Shown here one piece after another: positions 1 to 6,091 of a stretch of 10,314 bases of DNA. The stretch comes from WHTB01 sp050699035 (lineage in GTDB: Bacteria > Actinomycetota > Actinomycetes > Propionibacteriales > Nocardioidaceae): positions 1 through 10,314 of the forward strand of contig JBOHDE010000139.1 in NCBI GenBank assembly GCA_050699035.1, written 5' to 3'. The position numbers and the translations under genes are program-made. Below the pieces are notes generated by a model. The model did no database searches and was not told the DNA's origin. It was given only the letters and a program-made list of their open reading frames with translations. Numbering within the stretch: the stretch's first letter is position 1; each line of letters starts with the position of its first letter.

Positions 1-911
1 GGATCGGCGTCGTCGCCGCGAGCCTGGTGCTCGGCTGGACCGCGTTCTTCGTGGTGGGTAGCTCCTGGCTGCAGATCCTGGTCGCCGCCCTTCTCGCCGT
101 CGTCTTCGCCCAGGTCGCGCTGGTCGCCCACGACCTCGCGCACCGGCAGGTCTTCCGGACCCGTCGACCGAGTGAGGCCGCCGGCCGGGTCGCCGGCAAC
201 CTCGGCATCGGGATGAGCTACGGCTGGTGGATGGACAAGCACACCCGGCACCACGCGAACCCGAACCACGAGGACCTCGACCCCGACGTCGCCCCGGACG
301 TACTCGTGTGGTCGACGGAGCAGGCGCGCAACTGCAGGGGGATCGCGCGTGTCATCGGCGGCCGGCAGGCGTACCTCTTCTTCCCGCTGCTGCTGCTCGA
401 GGGACTCAACCTGCATGTGTCCAGCGTCCGCGCCGTGCTGCGGCCGTCGACGAAGGGGCGCCGAGTCGAGGGCGGCCTGCTGCTGCTGCACTTCGCGTTC
501 TACCTGAGCGCGGTGTTCGTCGTGCTGCCGCCGGCGATGGCGCTGGTGTTCGTCGCGGTCAACCAGGGTCTGTTCGGGCTCTACCTGGGATGCACGTTTG
601 CCCCTAACCACAAGGGAATGCCAACCATGAAGGACGGCGACAAGGTGGACTTTCTGCGGCGCCAAGTACTGACGTCTCGCAACGTCAACGGTGGCTGGTT
701 CGTCGACGTGGCGCTCGGTGGACTGAACCACCAGATCGAGCACCACCTGTTCCCGAGCATGCCGACGCCGAACCTGCGCAGGGCCCAGCCGATCATCCGC
801 GAGTACTGCGACGAGCTCGGCCTCCCGTACCACGCAACCGGGCTGGTGCAGTCCTACCGGGAGGCGCTGCGGCACCTGCACGAGGTCGGCGAGCCGCTGC
901 GCACCCGCTGA
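1..911 (+). CDS. Membrane fatty-acid (acyl-lipid/acyl-CoA type) desaturase, 5'-truncated by window edge
   Basis: Di-iron membrane desaturase that would introduce a double bond into a fatty acyl chain. The reading frame is open to the left edge (codons begin at base 3), so the N-terminus lies outside the window and the GTG at 27 is probably internal. All three histidine boxes are visible: HDLAH (129-143), HTRHH (240-254) and HQIEHH (729-746). The last, with its glutamine and following LFP, is typical of the front-end/linoleoyl-CoA-like desaturase branch. Hydrophobic stretches at about 30-125 and 370-420, and 465-590, fit paired membrane spans between the boxes. About 300 residues are present, against roughly 340-370 usual for the family, so perhaps 40-70 are missing. 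The stop TGA (909-911) is the first triplet of the palindrome that follows. The position of the double bond and the electron donor cannot be read from sequence. Confidence 0.92.
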   Translation, partial: IGVVAASLVLGWTAFFVVGSSWLQILVAALLAVVFAQVALVAHDLAHRQVFRTRRPSEAAGRVAGNLGIGMSYGWWMDKHTRHHANPNHEDLDPDVAPDVLVWSTEQARNCRGIARVIGGRQAYLFFPLLLLEGLNLHVSSVRAVLRPSTKGRRVEGGLLLLHFAFYLSAVFVVLPPAMALVFVAVNQGLFGLYLGCTFAPNHKGMPTMKDGDKVDFLRRQVLTSRNVNGGWFVDVALGGLNHQIEHHLFPSMPTPNLRRAQPIIREYCDELGLPYHATGLVQSYREALRHLHEVGEPLRTR

Positions 912-965
912 GTGTGACGAGTTGGCGCGACACGCCGGCGTGTCGCAACCAACTCGTCACACTCA
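909..965. terminator. 57-bp near-perfect palindrome between convergent genes; likely bidirectional terminator or REP-like element
   Basis: The 17-nt arm TGAGTGTGACGAGTTGG (909-925) is exactly complementary to 949-965. Inside it GCGACACGCC (927-936) is exactly complementary to 937-946, with only C926 opposite AA947-948 unpaired. This gives 27 base pairs and essentially no loop, in a single stem. It begins at the desaturase stop codon and ends 5 bp before the recQ stop (971-973), so it would work for both convergent transcripts. There is no T-tract on either side, so any termination would be of the U-less type proposed for actinobacteria. The great length and symmetry also fit a dispersed palindromic repeat. 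Confidence 0.75.
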
Positions 966-970
966 TCGGG

Positions 971-3073
971 TCAGGGGCGGCGGTGCAGTAGCAGCGGGAG
1001 TACGGCGGTCGCCTCGGCGGCGCGGAGCTGGGCGGCGGCCACCGTCACCGGCCATAGCGACGAGGACGCGTCGGCGACCAGCAGGACGACCCGCCCGCCC
1101 ACCTGGTGCAGGCAGTCGGCGTCGGGCCGGATCGCGTCCCGCCAGAACGCCGCCTCCTCCCCCGACCCCAGGTCGGTGCCGGGTGCACCCGCGACGGTGA
1201 GGTCGGCGCGGTCCAGCCGGCCGACCGTCGCCAGGTGGTCGGCGACGTCGCGGGTCAGCACCGGGAACCCCGCCGCCGGCAGAGACACCACCACCTCGGG
1301 CCGGGCCGACCACGACTGACGCCACCGGGAGAGCACCTGCACGGCGGCTGCTTTGAGCTCGTCGGGCGCGGGCGCGTCACGGGCGAAGACCGCGCGGACG
1401 ACGTCACGCCACTCCGGCGCGTCGGCGAAGATCACCGCTCGCCCCGGCTCGGCGAGCTCACCGGCCCCGATCCGGCCCCGACTGCCGTACGCGCCACCCG
1501 GCCACATCTTGCGCGGTGCCAACTCGTGCGTCTCGCCGCGCAGCAACGCCGACACGGTGCGCGTCGTCTCGGCCGACGGTGCGGCGCGCAACGGCGCGGG
1601 CAGCGACCCCAGGCACACCGAGCACCGGCCGCAGGGCTGTGCGCTCGGGTCGTCCAGCGACTCCTGGAGCAGCTGCATCAGGCAGCGCTCGCCGCGGGTG
1701 TACGCACGCATGATGTCGGCCTCGCGGCGCCGGGTCGCGATGATGCCGTCGTAGTGCTCGCTGTCGAAAGTCCAGTCCGTGCCGGTGCGCACCCAGCCAC
1801 GGTCGACCCGGTCGACGGCACCGTCGACGGCGAGCTGCTTCAACATCAGCTCGACCCGGCCGCGGCGCAGGCCGGTCTCGGCCTCCAGCGCCGGGACGGA
1901 CGCCGGCTCGTCCGGACCGTACCCCTTGAGCCCGGCCAGCAGGCGCTCCACCTGGTCGGGGTCGGGGATGGTCGCGGTTGCGAAGTAGTCCCACACTCCG
2001 GCGTCGGCGTTGGACGGCAGCAGCACCACCGTCGCGTGGTCGATGCCGCGACCCGCACGCCCGACCTGCTGGTAGTACGACACCGGCGACGGCGGCGACC
2101 CCACGTGCACGACGAAGCCGAGATCCGGCTTGTCGTAGCCCATGCCGAGCGCCGACGTGGCGACCAGCGCCTTGAGCCGGTTGTCGCGGAGGGCGTCCTC
2201 GAGCCGCTCCCGCTCGGCCGACTCCAGGTCGCCGGTGTAGGCCGCGACCGGCATCGCGTTGCCGTGTGCGGACTGCAGGGCGGCGGTCAGCCGCTTGGCG
2301 TCGGACACCGTCAGCGCGTAGACGATGCCCGACCCCGGCAGCTCGGGCAGCTGGTCGACCACCCAGGCGAACCGCTCCAACGGGGACAGCGCGTCGACGA
2401 CGGCGAGCTGCAGGCTGGACCGGGCCAGCGGGCCACGCAGCACCAGGGTCGACTCGCCGAGCTGGTGCGCGACGTCGTCGGTGACCCGCGCGTTGGCGGT
2501 GGCCGTGGTCGCCAGCACCGGCGTCTCGGGGTTGAGCTGGCGGAGCACGTCGGACACCCGGCGGTAGTCGGGGCGGAAGTCGTGCCCCCAGTCGGACACC
2601 GCGTGCGCCTCGTCGATCACCAGCAGCCCGATCTGCCCGGCCAGCCGGTCGAGCACCCGGCGGCCGAAACCGGGGTTGGCCAGCCGCTCCGGTGACACCA
2701 GGAGTACGTCGATCTCCCCCGCCGCCAGGTCGGCCTCGATGCTCGACCAGGCGTCGATGTTGGAGCTGTTGAGTGTCGCGGCACGGAGCCCGCCGCGGCC
2801 CGCCGCGGCGACCTGGTCACGCATCAGCGACAGCAACGGAGACACGACCAGCGTCGGGCCGGCGCCCTCGCTGCGCCGGATCGCGGTGGCAGCCCAGTAG
2901 ACCGCGGACTTGCCCCAGCCGGTCGCCTGCACGACCAGTACTCGCGCGGACGGCTCGCACAGCGCGGCTACCGCAGTCGCCTGGTCCACGCGCAGCCGCG
3001 CGTCGTCGCCCGCGATCGCCGCGATGACCTTGGCAGCGGTCGCGGTCCTCTGGTCGTCCATCGTTGAGACCAT
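971..3073 (-). CDS. recQ: RecQ-like ATP-dependent DNA helicase with C-terminal phosphoribosyltransferase-like region
   Basis: Superfamily 2 DNA helicase of RecQ type, expected to unwind DNA 3'-5' in recombination and repair. With start 3073 it has 700 residues. Helicase core: Walker A ATGWGKS (50-56), motif Ia VVSPLLSLMRDQV (76-88), DEAH (154-157) followed by the RecQ-type WGHDFRPDY (162-170), TTATA (189-193) and QQVGRAGRG (335-343). Cys464, 481, 484 and 487 form the RecQ zinc site, followed by a winged-helix-like stretch. No HRDC domain is evident. Residues about 590-697 resemble the ComF/PRTase-like tail of actinobacterial RecQ-like proteins, but the PRPP loop (VLLVADASSSLWPVTVAA, 663-680) lacks the usual double Asp and TG, so catalysis is unlikely. 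Start choice: ATG 3073 sits 7 nt after a TACCAT hexamer. Alternatives are ATG 3091 and ATG 3061. It lies 34 nt downstream of the histidine kinase stop, so read-through is possible. Confidence 0.92.
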   Translation of the reverse strand: MVSTMDDQRTATAAKVIAAIAGDDARLRVDQATAVAALCEPSARVLVVQATGWGKSAVYWAATAIRRSEGAGPTLVVSPLLSLMRDQVAAAGRGGLRAATLNSSNIDAWSSIEADLAAGEIDVLLVSPERLANPGFGRRVLDRLAGQIGLLVIDEAHAVSDWGHDFRPDYRRVSDVLRQLNPETPVLATTATANARVTDDVAHQLGESTLVLRGPLARSSLQLAVVDALSPLERFAWVVDQLPELPGSGIVYALTVSDAKRLTAALQSAHGNAMPVAAYTGDLESAERERLEDALRDNRLKALVATSALGMGYDKPDLGFVVHVGSPPSPVSYYQQVGRAGRGIDHATVVLLPSNADAGVWDYFATATIPDPDQVERLLAGLKGYGPDEPASVPALEAETGLRRGRVELMLKQLAVDGAVDRVDRGWVRTGTDWTFDSEHYDGIIATRRREADIMRAYTRGERCLMQLLQESLDDPSAQPCGRCSVCLGSLPAPLRAAPSAETTRTVSALLRGETHELAPRKMWPGGAYGSRGRIGAGELAEPGRAVIFADAPEWRDVVRAVFARDAPAPDELKAAAVQVLSRWRQSWSARPEVVVSLPAAGFPVLTRDVADHLATVGRLDRADLTVAGAPGTDLGSGEEAAFWRDAIRPDADCLHQVGGRVVLLVADASSSLWPVTVAAAQLRAAEATAVLPLLLHRRP

Positions 3074-3086
3074 GCCGGTGATGGTA
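3074..3086 (-). promoter_or_regulatory. Leaderless-type -10 element of recQ
   Basis: On the minus strand TACCAT (3086-3081) fits the TANNNT consensus and is followed by 7 nt (CACCGGC) and then ATG (3073-3071). Transcription would start at or very near the A of the start codon. No convincing -35 at normal spacing. It overlaps the gap after the histidine kinase gene, giving recQ a possible promoter of its own. Confidence 0.5.
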
Positions 3087-3107
3087 GGCATGTCAACCGA
3101 CAGCCGG

Positions 3108-4070
3108 TCAGCCGGCGCGTGCGAGGCGTACCTCGAAGCGGCAACCGTCGTCGGCGTTGCGCACGCTTACCGCACCCTGGTGGGCCTGCACGATGCCGCG
3201 CACGATGCCGAGGCCGAGGCCCGCCTCGAACACCCCGGCGAGCCGGTCCTCCGGGATGCCTCCGCAGCCGTCGGCGACCGAGAGCACGACGTCGGCCTGG
3301 TCACGGGCGGCGGTTACCGTGACCTCGTGACCGGGCACCGTGTGCCGGATCGCGTTGGTCAGCAGGTTGCCCAGCACCCGCTGCAGGTGCTGGGCGTCGC
3401 CGAGCAGGGTGAGCCCCGGCTCCGCCGTACCCGACAGCGCGACGGAGCGCTCCGACGACAGCGGCTCGGCGACACTCAGCGCGTCGCTGACGAGGTCACC
3501 GAGGTCGACCACCTGCAGGTCGAGGACCAGGGCGTCCGCATGGATCCGGGACAGCGTGAACAGGTCGTTGACCAGGTCAGTCGTCCGGTCCACCTCGGCG
3601 CGGATCTGCCGGTGGTATCGGGCCGGTTCGTCGACCATCCCGTCCTCGAGCGCCTCGGCCATGGCGCGCAGCGAGGCCAACGGCGTACGCAGGTCGTGCG
3701 ACACCCACGCCACCAGCCGGCGGCGGGAGTCCTCGGCGGCCTGCTCGCGGCGGCGGGCCCGGGTCACCTCACGTACCTCGCGGCTCCCCTGCACGACCGG
3801 ACGAGCGACCAGCAGGGCGAAAGCGAGCGACACGACTCCCGCGACGAGGCAGACGAGGAGTACGACGGAGAAGTCGTGGTCGCTGAGGAACATCGCGTTG
3901 GCGGTGCCGAGCAGTCCTGCCACGAACCCGCCGACGGCGACCACCGCGACGGCGGCGAACGCGATCCGCACGGAGGCGCCGCGCAGCAGCGGGACAGCCA
4001 ACAACCCGACGATCCCGACCGCCCCCGACCCGGCGGCCGCGATCAGCGCGATTTCGACCTGGTCGTTCAC
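3108..4070 (-). CDS. Two-component sensor histidine kinase, membrane-embedded, with short ATP lid
   Basis: Sensor kinase that would autophosphorylate and pass phosphate to the response regulator encoded just upstream. 320 residues from GTG 4070, which overlaps the regulator's stop by 4 bp (GTGA), so the pair is translationally coupled. Three hydrophobic segments (about 7-29, 36-56, 67-90) with only short loops leave no room for a classic extracellular sensor domain, suggesting sensing within the membrane. A linker follows, then the H box SHDLRTPL (124-131, His125), N box LGNLLTNAIRHT (233-244), G1-type DGCGGIP (267-273) and G2 GLGLGIVRG (284-292). Only about two residues separate the F-box (VFE, 280-282) from G2, whereas relatives usually carry some 12-20 residues of ATP lid there. 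The frame is continuous, so this looks like a clean deletion, not a frameshift. The signal sensed is unknown. Confidence 0.9.
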   Translation of the reverse strand: MNDQVEIALIAAAGSGAVGIVGLLAVPLLRGASVRIAFAAVAVVAVGGFVAGLLGTANAMFLSDHDFSVVLLVCLVAGVVSLAFALLVARPVVQGSREVREVTRARRREQAAEDSRRRLVAWVSHDLRTPLASLRAMAEALEDGMVDEPARYHRQIRAEVDRTTDLVNDLFTLSRIHADALVLDLQVVDLGDLVSDALSVAEPLSSERSVALSGTAEPGLTLLGDAQHLQRVLGNLLTNAIRHTVPGHEVTVTAARDQADVVLSVADGCGGIPEDRLAGVFEAGLGLGIVRGIVQAHQGAVSVRNADDGCRFEVRLARAG

Positions 4071-4756
4071 GCCGGCCACGGCTCCCAGCGATAGCCCACG
4101 CCCCACACCGTTGCCAGCCGCTCCGGACGGGCCGGGTCGACCTCGATCTTCTCTCGCAGCCGTCGTACGTGCACCGTCACCGTCGACTCGTCGCCGAAGG
4201 TCCAACCCCACACCTGCTGGAGCAGGTCGGCGCGGGTGAGCGCCTGCCCCGGATGGCGGACCAGATGGAGCAGCAGGTCGAACTCGCGGACGGTGAGGGC
4301 CAGCTCGGAACCCGAGAGTGTGACCCGGTGGGCCGCGGCGTCGATCGCCAACGGCCCGTCGACGACGCTGGCCACTTCGGCCGGTGCGGCTCCGGCACGT
4401 CGCAGCACCGACTCCACCCGCAGCACCAGCTCGCGCGGGCTGAACGGCTTCGTGACGTAGTCGTCCGCGCCGATCTCCAGCCCGGCCAGCCGGTCGTCCT
4501 CCTCCCCCAGTGCGGTCAGCATGATGACCGGCAGCTGCGGGTCTGCGGCCCGGATCCGCCGGCACACCTGCAGGCCGTCGATGCCCGGCAGCAGGAGGTC
4601 GAGGACGACCAGGTCGGGTGCGTCGTCGGCCACCTCGAGGAGCGCCTGCTCCCCGGTCGTCGTGTGCCGGACGGCGAAGTCGGCTGCGTGCAGGTAGGTC
4701 GCGATCACCTCGGCGACCGTCGGGTCGTCCTCGACCACCAGCACCTGCCGTCCCAT
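4067..4756 (-). CDS. OmpR/PhoB-family DNA-binding response regulator
   Basis: Transcription factor controlled by phosphorylation, partner of the downstream kinase. 229 residues from ATG 4756. Receiver domain (1-118): acidic pocket EDD (9-11), phosphoacceptor Asp53 in LVVLDLLLPG, Thr81 and Lys103 in TKPF. A winged-helix DNA-binding domain fills about 135-226, with the recognition region ESTVTVHVRRLREKI (190-204) and the closing GVGYRWEP. The reading frame runs upstream to ATG 4813, but the added residues (TSKAGVRRDAPARPTIGL) are not receiver-like, and ATG 4756 directly precedes the first beta strand and lies 7 nt after a -10-like hexamer. It is the first gene of a probable regulator-kinase operon. 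Targets are unknown. Confidence 0.94.
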   Translation of the reverse strand: MGRQVLVVEDDPTVAEVIATYLHAADFAVRHTTTGEQALLEVADDAPDLVVLDLLLPGIDGLQVCRRIRAADPQLPVIMLTALGEEDDRLAGLEIGADDYVTKPFSPRELVLRVESVLRRAGAAPAEVASVVDGPLAIDAAAHRVTLSGSELALTVREFDLLLHLVRHPGQALTRADLLQQVWGWTFGDESTVTVHVRRLREKIEVDPARPERLATVWGVGYRWEPWPA

Positions 4757-4769
4757 GAGGCCGATCGTA
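4757..4769 (-). promoter_or_regulatory. Leaderless-type -10 element of the response regulator gene
   Basis: On the minus strand TACGAT (4769-4764) matches TANNNT and is followed by 7 nt (CGGCCTC) and ATG (4756-4754). The same geometry occurs at recQ, mazE and xth in this window. It supports the shorter start for the regulator and a leaderless transcript. No clear -35 is seen. Confidence 0.55.
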
Positions 4770-4911
4770 GGTCGCGCCGGTGCGTCCCGCCGGACACCCG
4801 CCTTGGATGTCACCGATCGGTAAGGCGTCGGTCCGCATCGGCGGCACTAGCGCCGGCAAGTCGCCAGAAGTGCGCGGCCGTTGCGGGGAACCGGCCCGGC
4901 GGCGCACGGAA
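4770..4911. other. Non-coding stretch upstream of the response regulator
   Basis: Part of a 445-bp gap (4757-5201) without an intact gene. I see no supported start site, hairpin or repeat in this section. Reading frames crossing it on both strands are rich in Arg, Pro and Gly as expected of high-GC chance frames. It may hold the eroded 5' part of the VOC remnant that follows, but I cannot recognise it. Confidence 0.4.
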
Positions 4912-5105
4912 GTGCAACTTCAGCGCGAGGATCTGGAGGGAGCTGGCACCGCACCCGTGTCAGGAGAGGTGGCGCGCCGACTCGACGCCGCAGGCTACGA
5001 CCTGAACCGATCGCTGATGAGGCGTTCGGGCGCTTCATGCAGGTCGTTGATCCGGATGGCCTGGTCCTTCAGGTGCAGGAGCACGACCCCTCGCTCTACA
5101 CCTGA
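4912..5105 (+). pseudogene. Remnant of a VOC/glyoxalase-family gene (frameshifted, N-terminus lost)
   Basis: The frame ending at TGA 5103-5105 reads ADEAFGRFMQVVDPDGLVLQ and then VQEHDPSLYT. This is the typical final strand of VOC (glyoxalase/bleomycin-resistance) proteins, where DPDG precedes the last beta strand. The matching upstream part, VSGEVARRLDAAGYDL (about 4957-5004), is in a different frame (offset of one base), so a frameshift lies near 5005-5025. No proper N-terminal half or start with promoter is seen. The natural reading is a decayed gene. A sequencing indel would not by itself restore a full-length protein. The weak point is that only about 45 residues carry the family signal. 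Confidence 0.5.
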
Positions 5106-5201
5106 GCAATCAGGGCGGCGAACGAGGTCGTCACCCGCCGTCGGGCGGCCGCAAATGCCGCTGTCGGTGCGTAGCGTCCGACCATCCGCGATTGGGGCGA
5201 A

Positions 5202-5528
5202 TCAAGCGCCGAAGCCGAGGAGAACAAGGAGTCGCCTCTCGAACTCGACCAACGTCGTTGCCTCGATCCTTCCGACCACAGTCTGTGCGTTGCTCCTTCG
5301 GATCGTGGTGATCTTGTCGACCATCAGGAAGCTGTCCTGGTCGAGGCGGTTCACCTCGTCCGCAGTGACCGGCACCCGTAGCAGTGGCGCCTCGACTTCG
5401 GTGCTCGTGAACGGGCAGACCGTCAACGAATCGGTCGCGACGAACCGGTCGTCCTGGACGATCAACGCGGGCCGAGGCTTGTTTGCGTAGACACCGCCGG
5501 CGACGGTGACGATATCCCCGCGCCTCAT
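5202..5528 (-). CDS. mazF: MazF/PemK-family toxin (putative endoribonuclease)
   Basis: Toxin of a type II toxin-antitoxin pair; family members are sequence-specific mRNA/tRNA-cleaving endoribonucleases. 108 residues, the usual MazF length. The N-terminus MRRGDIVTVAGG with KPRPALIVQDD (17-27) is the MazF/PemK signature, with the conserved Arg in the RPALIVQ strand. The later VCPFTST and ARG-less VPVTADEVNRL followed by SFLMVDKITTI are also family-like. Its ATG (5528-5526) shares one base with the antitoxin stop (TAATG), so translation is coupled and toxin made only with antitoxin. Nothing appears truncated. RNA specificity cannot be inferred. Confidence 0.9.
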   Translation of the reverse strand: MRRGDIVTVAGGVYANKPRPALIVQDDRFVATDSLTVCPFTSTEVEAPLLRVPVTADEVNRLDQDSFLMVDKITTIRRSNAQTVVGRIEATTLVEFERRLLVLLGFGA

Positions 5529-5728
5529 TAGTCCCAGTCGTCGGAGACGGCCTCGACGAAGTCCATGTCGTCACTCGTGCGGTCAGCGGCGGCCACGAGT
5601 GCGGACTGACGGTGAGCCTCGGCGGCGAAATCTGGTGAGCGCACGTCGGGTACCCAGATCTGGACAGGGCGCAGTCCCTGGGCCCGCATCCGGGCCCGGT
5701 ACGCGTTCACTCGCTCTCGTACGGCCAT
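5528..5728 (-). CDS. mazE: MazE-like antitoxin (DUF3018 type)
   Basis: Antitoxin that should bind and neutralise the MazF encoded immediately downstream and repress the operon. 66 residues. The core RMRAQGLRPVQIWVPDVRSP (13-32), followed by FAAEAHRQSALV, is characteristic of the MazE-like/DUF3018 family. The C-terminus is acidic (DDMDFVEAVSDDWD), as expected for the toxin-binding tail. Start ATG 5728 was chosen because a TAACAT hexamer lies exactly 7 nt before it. ATG 5737 would add three residues (MGA) but would lie inside that element. Longer reading through to 6637 crosses non-coding DNA and the opposite-strand phosphorylase gene and is not credible. Confidence 0.88.
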   Translation of the reverse strand: MAVRERVNAYRARMRAQGLRPVQIWVPDVRSPDFAAEAHRQSALVAAADRTSDDMDFVEAVSDDWD

Positions 5729-5749
5729 GGCACCCATGTTACATGTAAC
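5729..5749 (-). promoter_or_regulatory. mazEF promoter with overlapping palindromic operator
   Basis: GTTACATGTAAC (5738-5749) is a perfect 12-bp palindrome. On the minus strand its right half runs into TAACAT (5741-5736), a TANNNT -10 hexamer followed by 7 nt and the mazE ATG at 5728. A repressor bound to the palindrome would block this promoter, as expected for antitoxin autoregulation. Which protein binds is inferred. Confidence 0.6.
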
Positions 5750-5816
5750 GCGGCGCTCGGGGAAGCTGCCCGCAAGGGAGCCGCACGGACATAGCGTGCG
5801 CTGCGGCCACCCGGAA

Positions 5817-5887
5817 CTGCCGACTTGTGTCCGCAGATCGCGTCCGGCGGGCGGATCCGTATGCATTCTGCGGACACAGGTCGGTAG
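5817..5887. repeat. Long inverted repeat (21-bp arms, 29-nt loop) between divergent genes
   Basis: Core arms CCGACTTGTGTCCGCAGA (5820-5837) and TCTGCGGACACAGGTCGG (5867-5884) pair at 17 of 18 positions, the exception being a T-G pair. Adding CTG (5817-5819) against TAG (5885-5887) extends it to 21 bp with two wobble pairs. The loop holds smaller palindromes, CGGATCCG (5852-5859) and ATGCAT (5861-5866). It lies between divergently transcribed mazE and mtnP, where a terminator is not expected. It could be a REP-type element, a protein-binding site or a structured RNA. Confidence 0.7.
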
Positions 5888-6091
5888 ACGACGACCCGGG
5901 CCGATCTCGGGGTGTCTGGGTGACTTCACCTCTCGAACCGTCACTTTCGGGCCTGCTTCCGGGCTCAGAATGTCGGTTCGGAGGGTGATGTTGTGGCCGG
6001 CGGGCACGGTGGGCTGGGGTGCACTTCTTCCCAGGAAGCCAGACATACGTGCAACCTCGACGCGAGGGCGGCAACTGGGAGACTGCCGGCC
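5888..6091 (+). other. Leader/intergenic region upstream of the phosphorylase
   Basis: Together with 5729-5887 this makes a 363-bp gap without a supported gene. Frames crossing it lack protein-like character. I see no TANNNT with 7-nt spacing before the phosphorylase ATG, unlike four other genes here. The only start signal is GGGAG (6077-6081), 10 nt before ATG 6092. I could not recognise a SAM- or SAH-type riboswitch core, although the downstream enzyme is in that pathway. Confidence 0.4.

Noticed and set aside
1106..2695. 529-codon plus-strand open frame opposite recQ
   Set aside because: It is antisense to a clear helicase with all motifs, and its product is rich in Arg, Gly, Val and His without any recognisable domain, as usual for high-GC shadow frames.
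3091..3096. TTGACA on the minus strand as a -35 box for recQ
   Set aside because: It is only 4 nt from the TACCAT hexamer, far too close for a -35/-10 pair.
2910..4239. Long plus-strand frames across the histidine kinase
   Set aside because: They mirror the kinase coding strand and have low-complexity Arg/Ser/Thr or Arg/Asp/Gly-rich products.
5135..5148. CCGCC-GTCG-GGCGG hairpin downstream of mazF as a terminator
   Set aside because: A 5-bp stem of this kind is expected by chance at this GC content and no T-tract follows.
4780..5490. 236-codon plus-strand frame through the intergenic region and mazF
   Set aside because: Its second half is antisense to mazF. Only a short middle part resembles a VOC fragment, which is better explained as a pseudogene.
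5888..6091. Riboswitch (SAM or SAH class) before mtnP
   Set aside because: I looked for a conserved core and found none; the stretch shows no convincing paired architecture.
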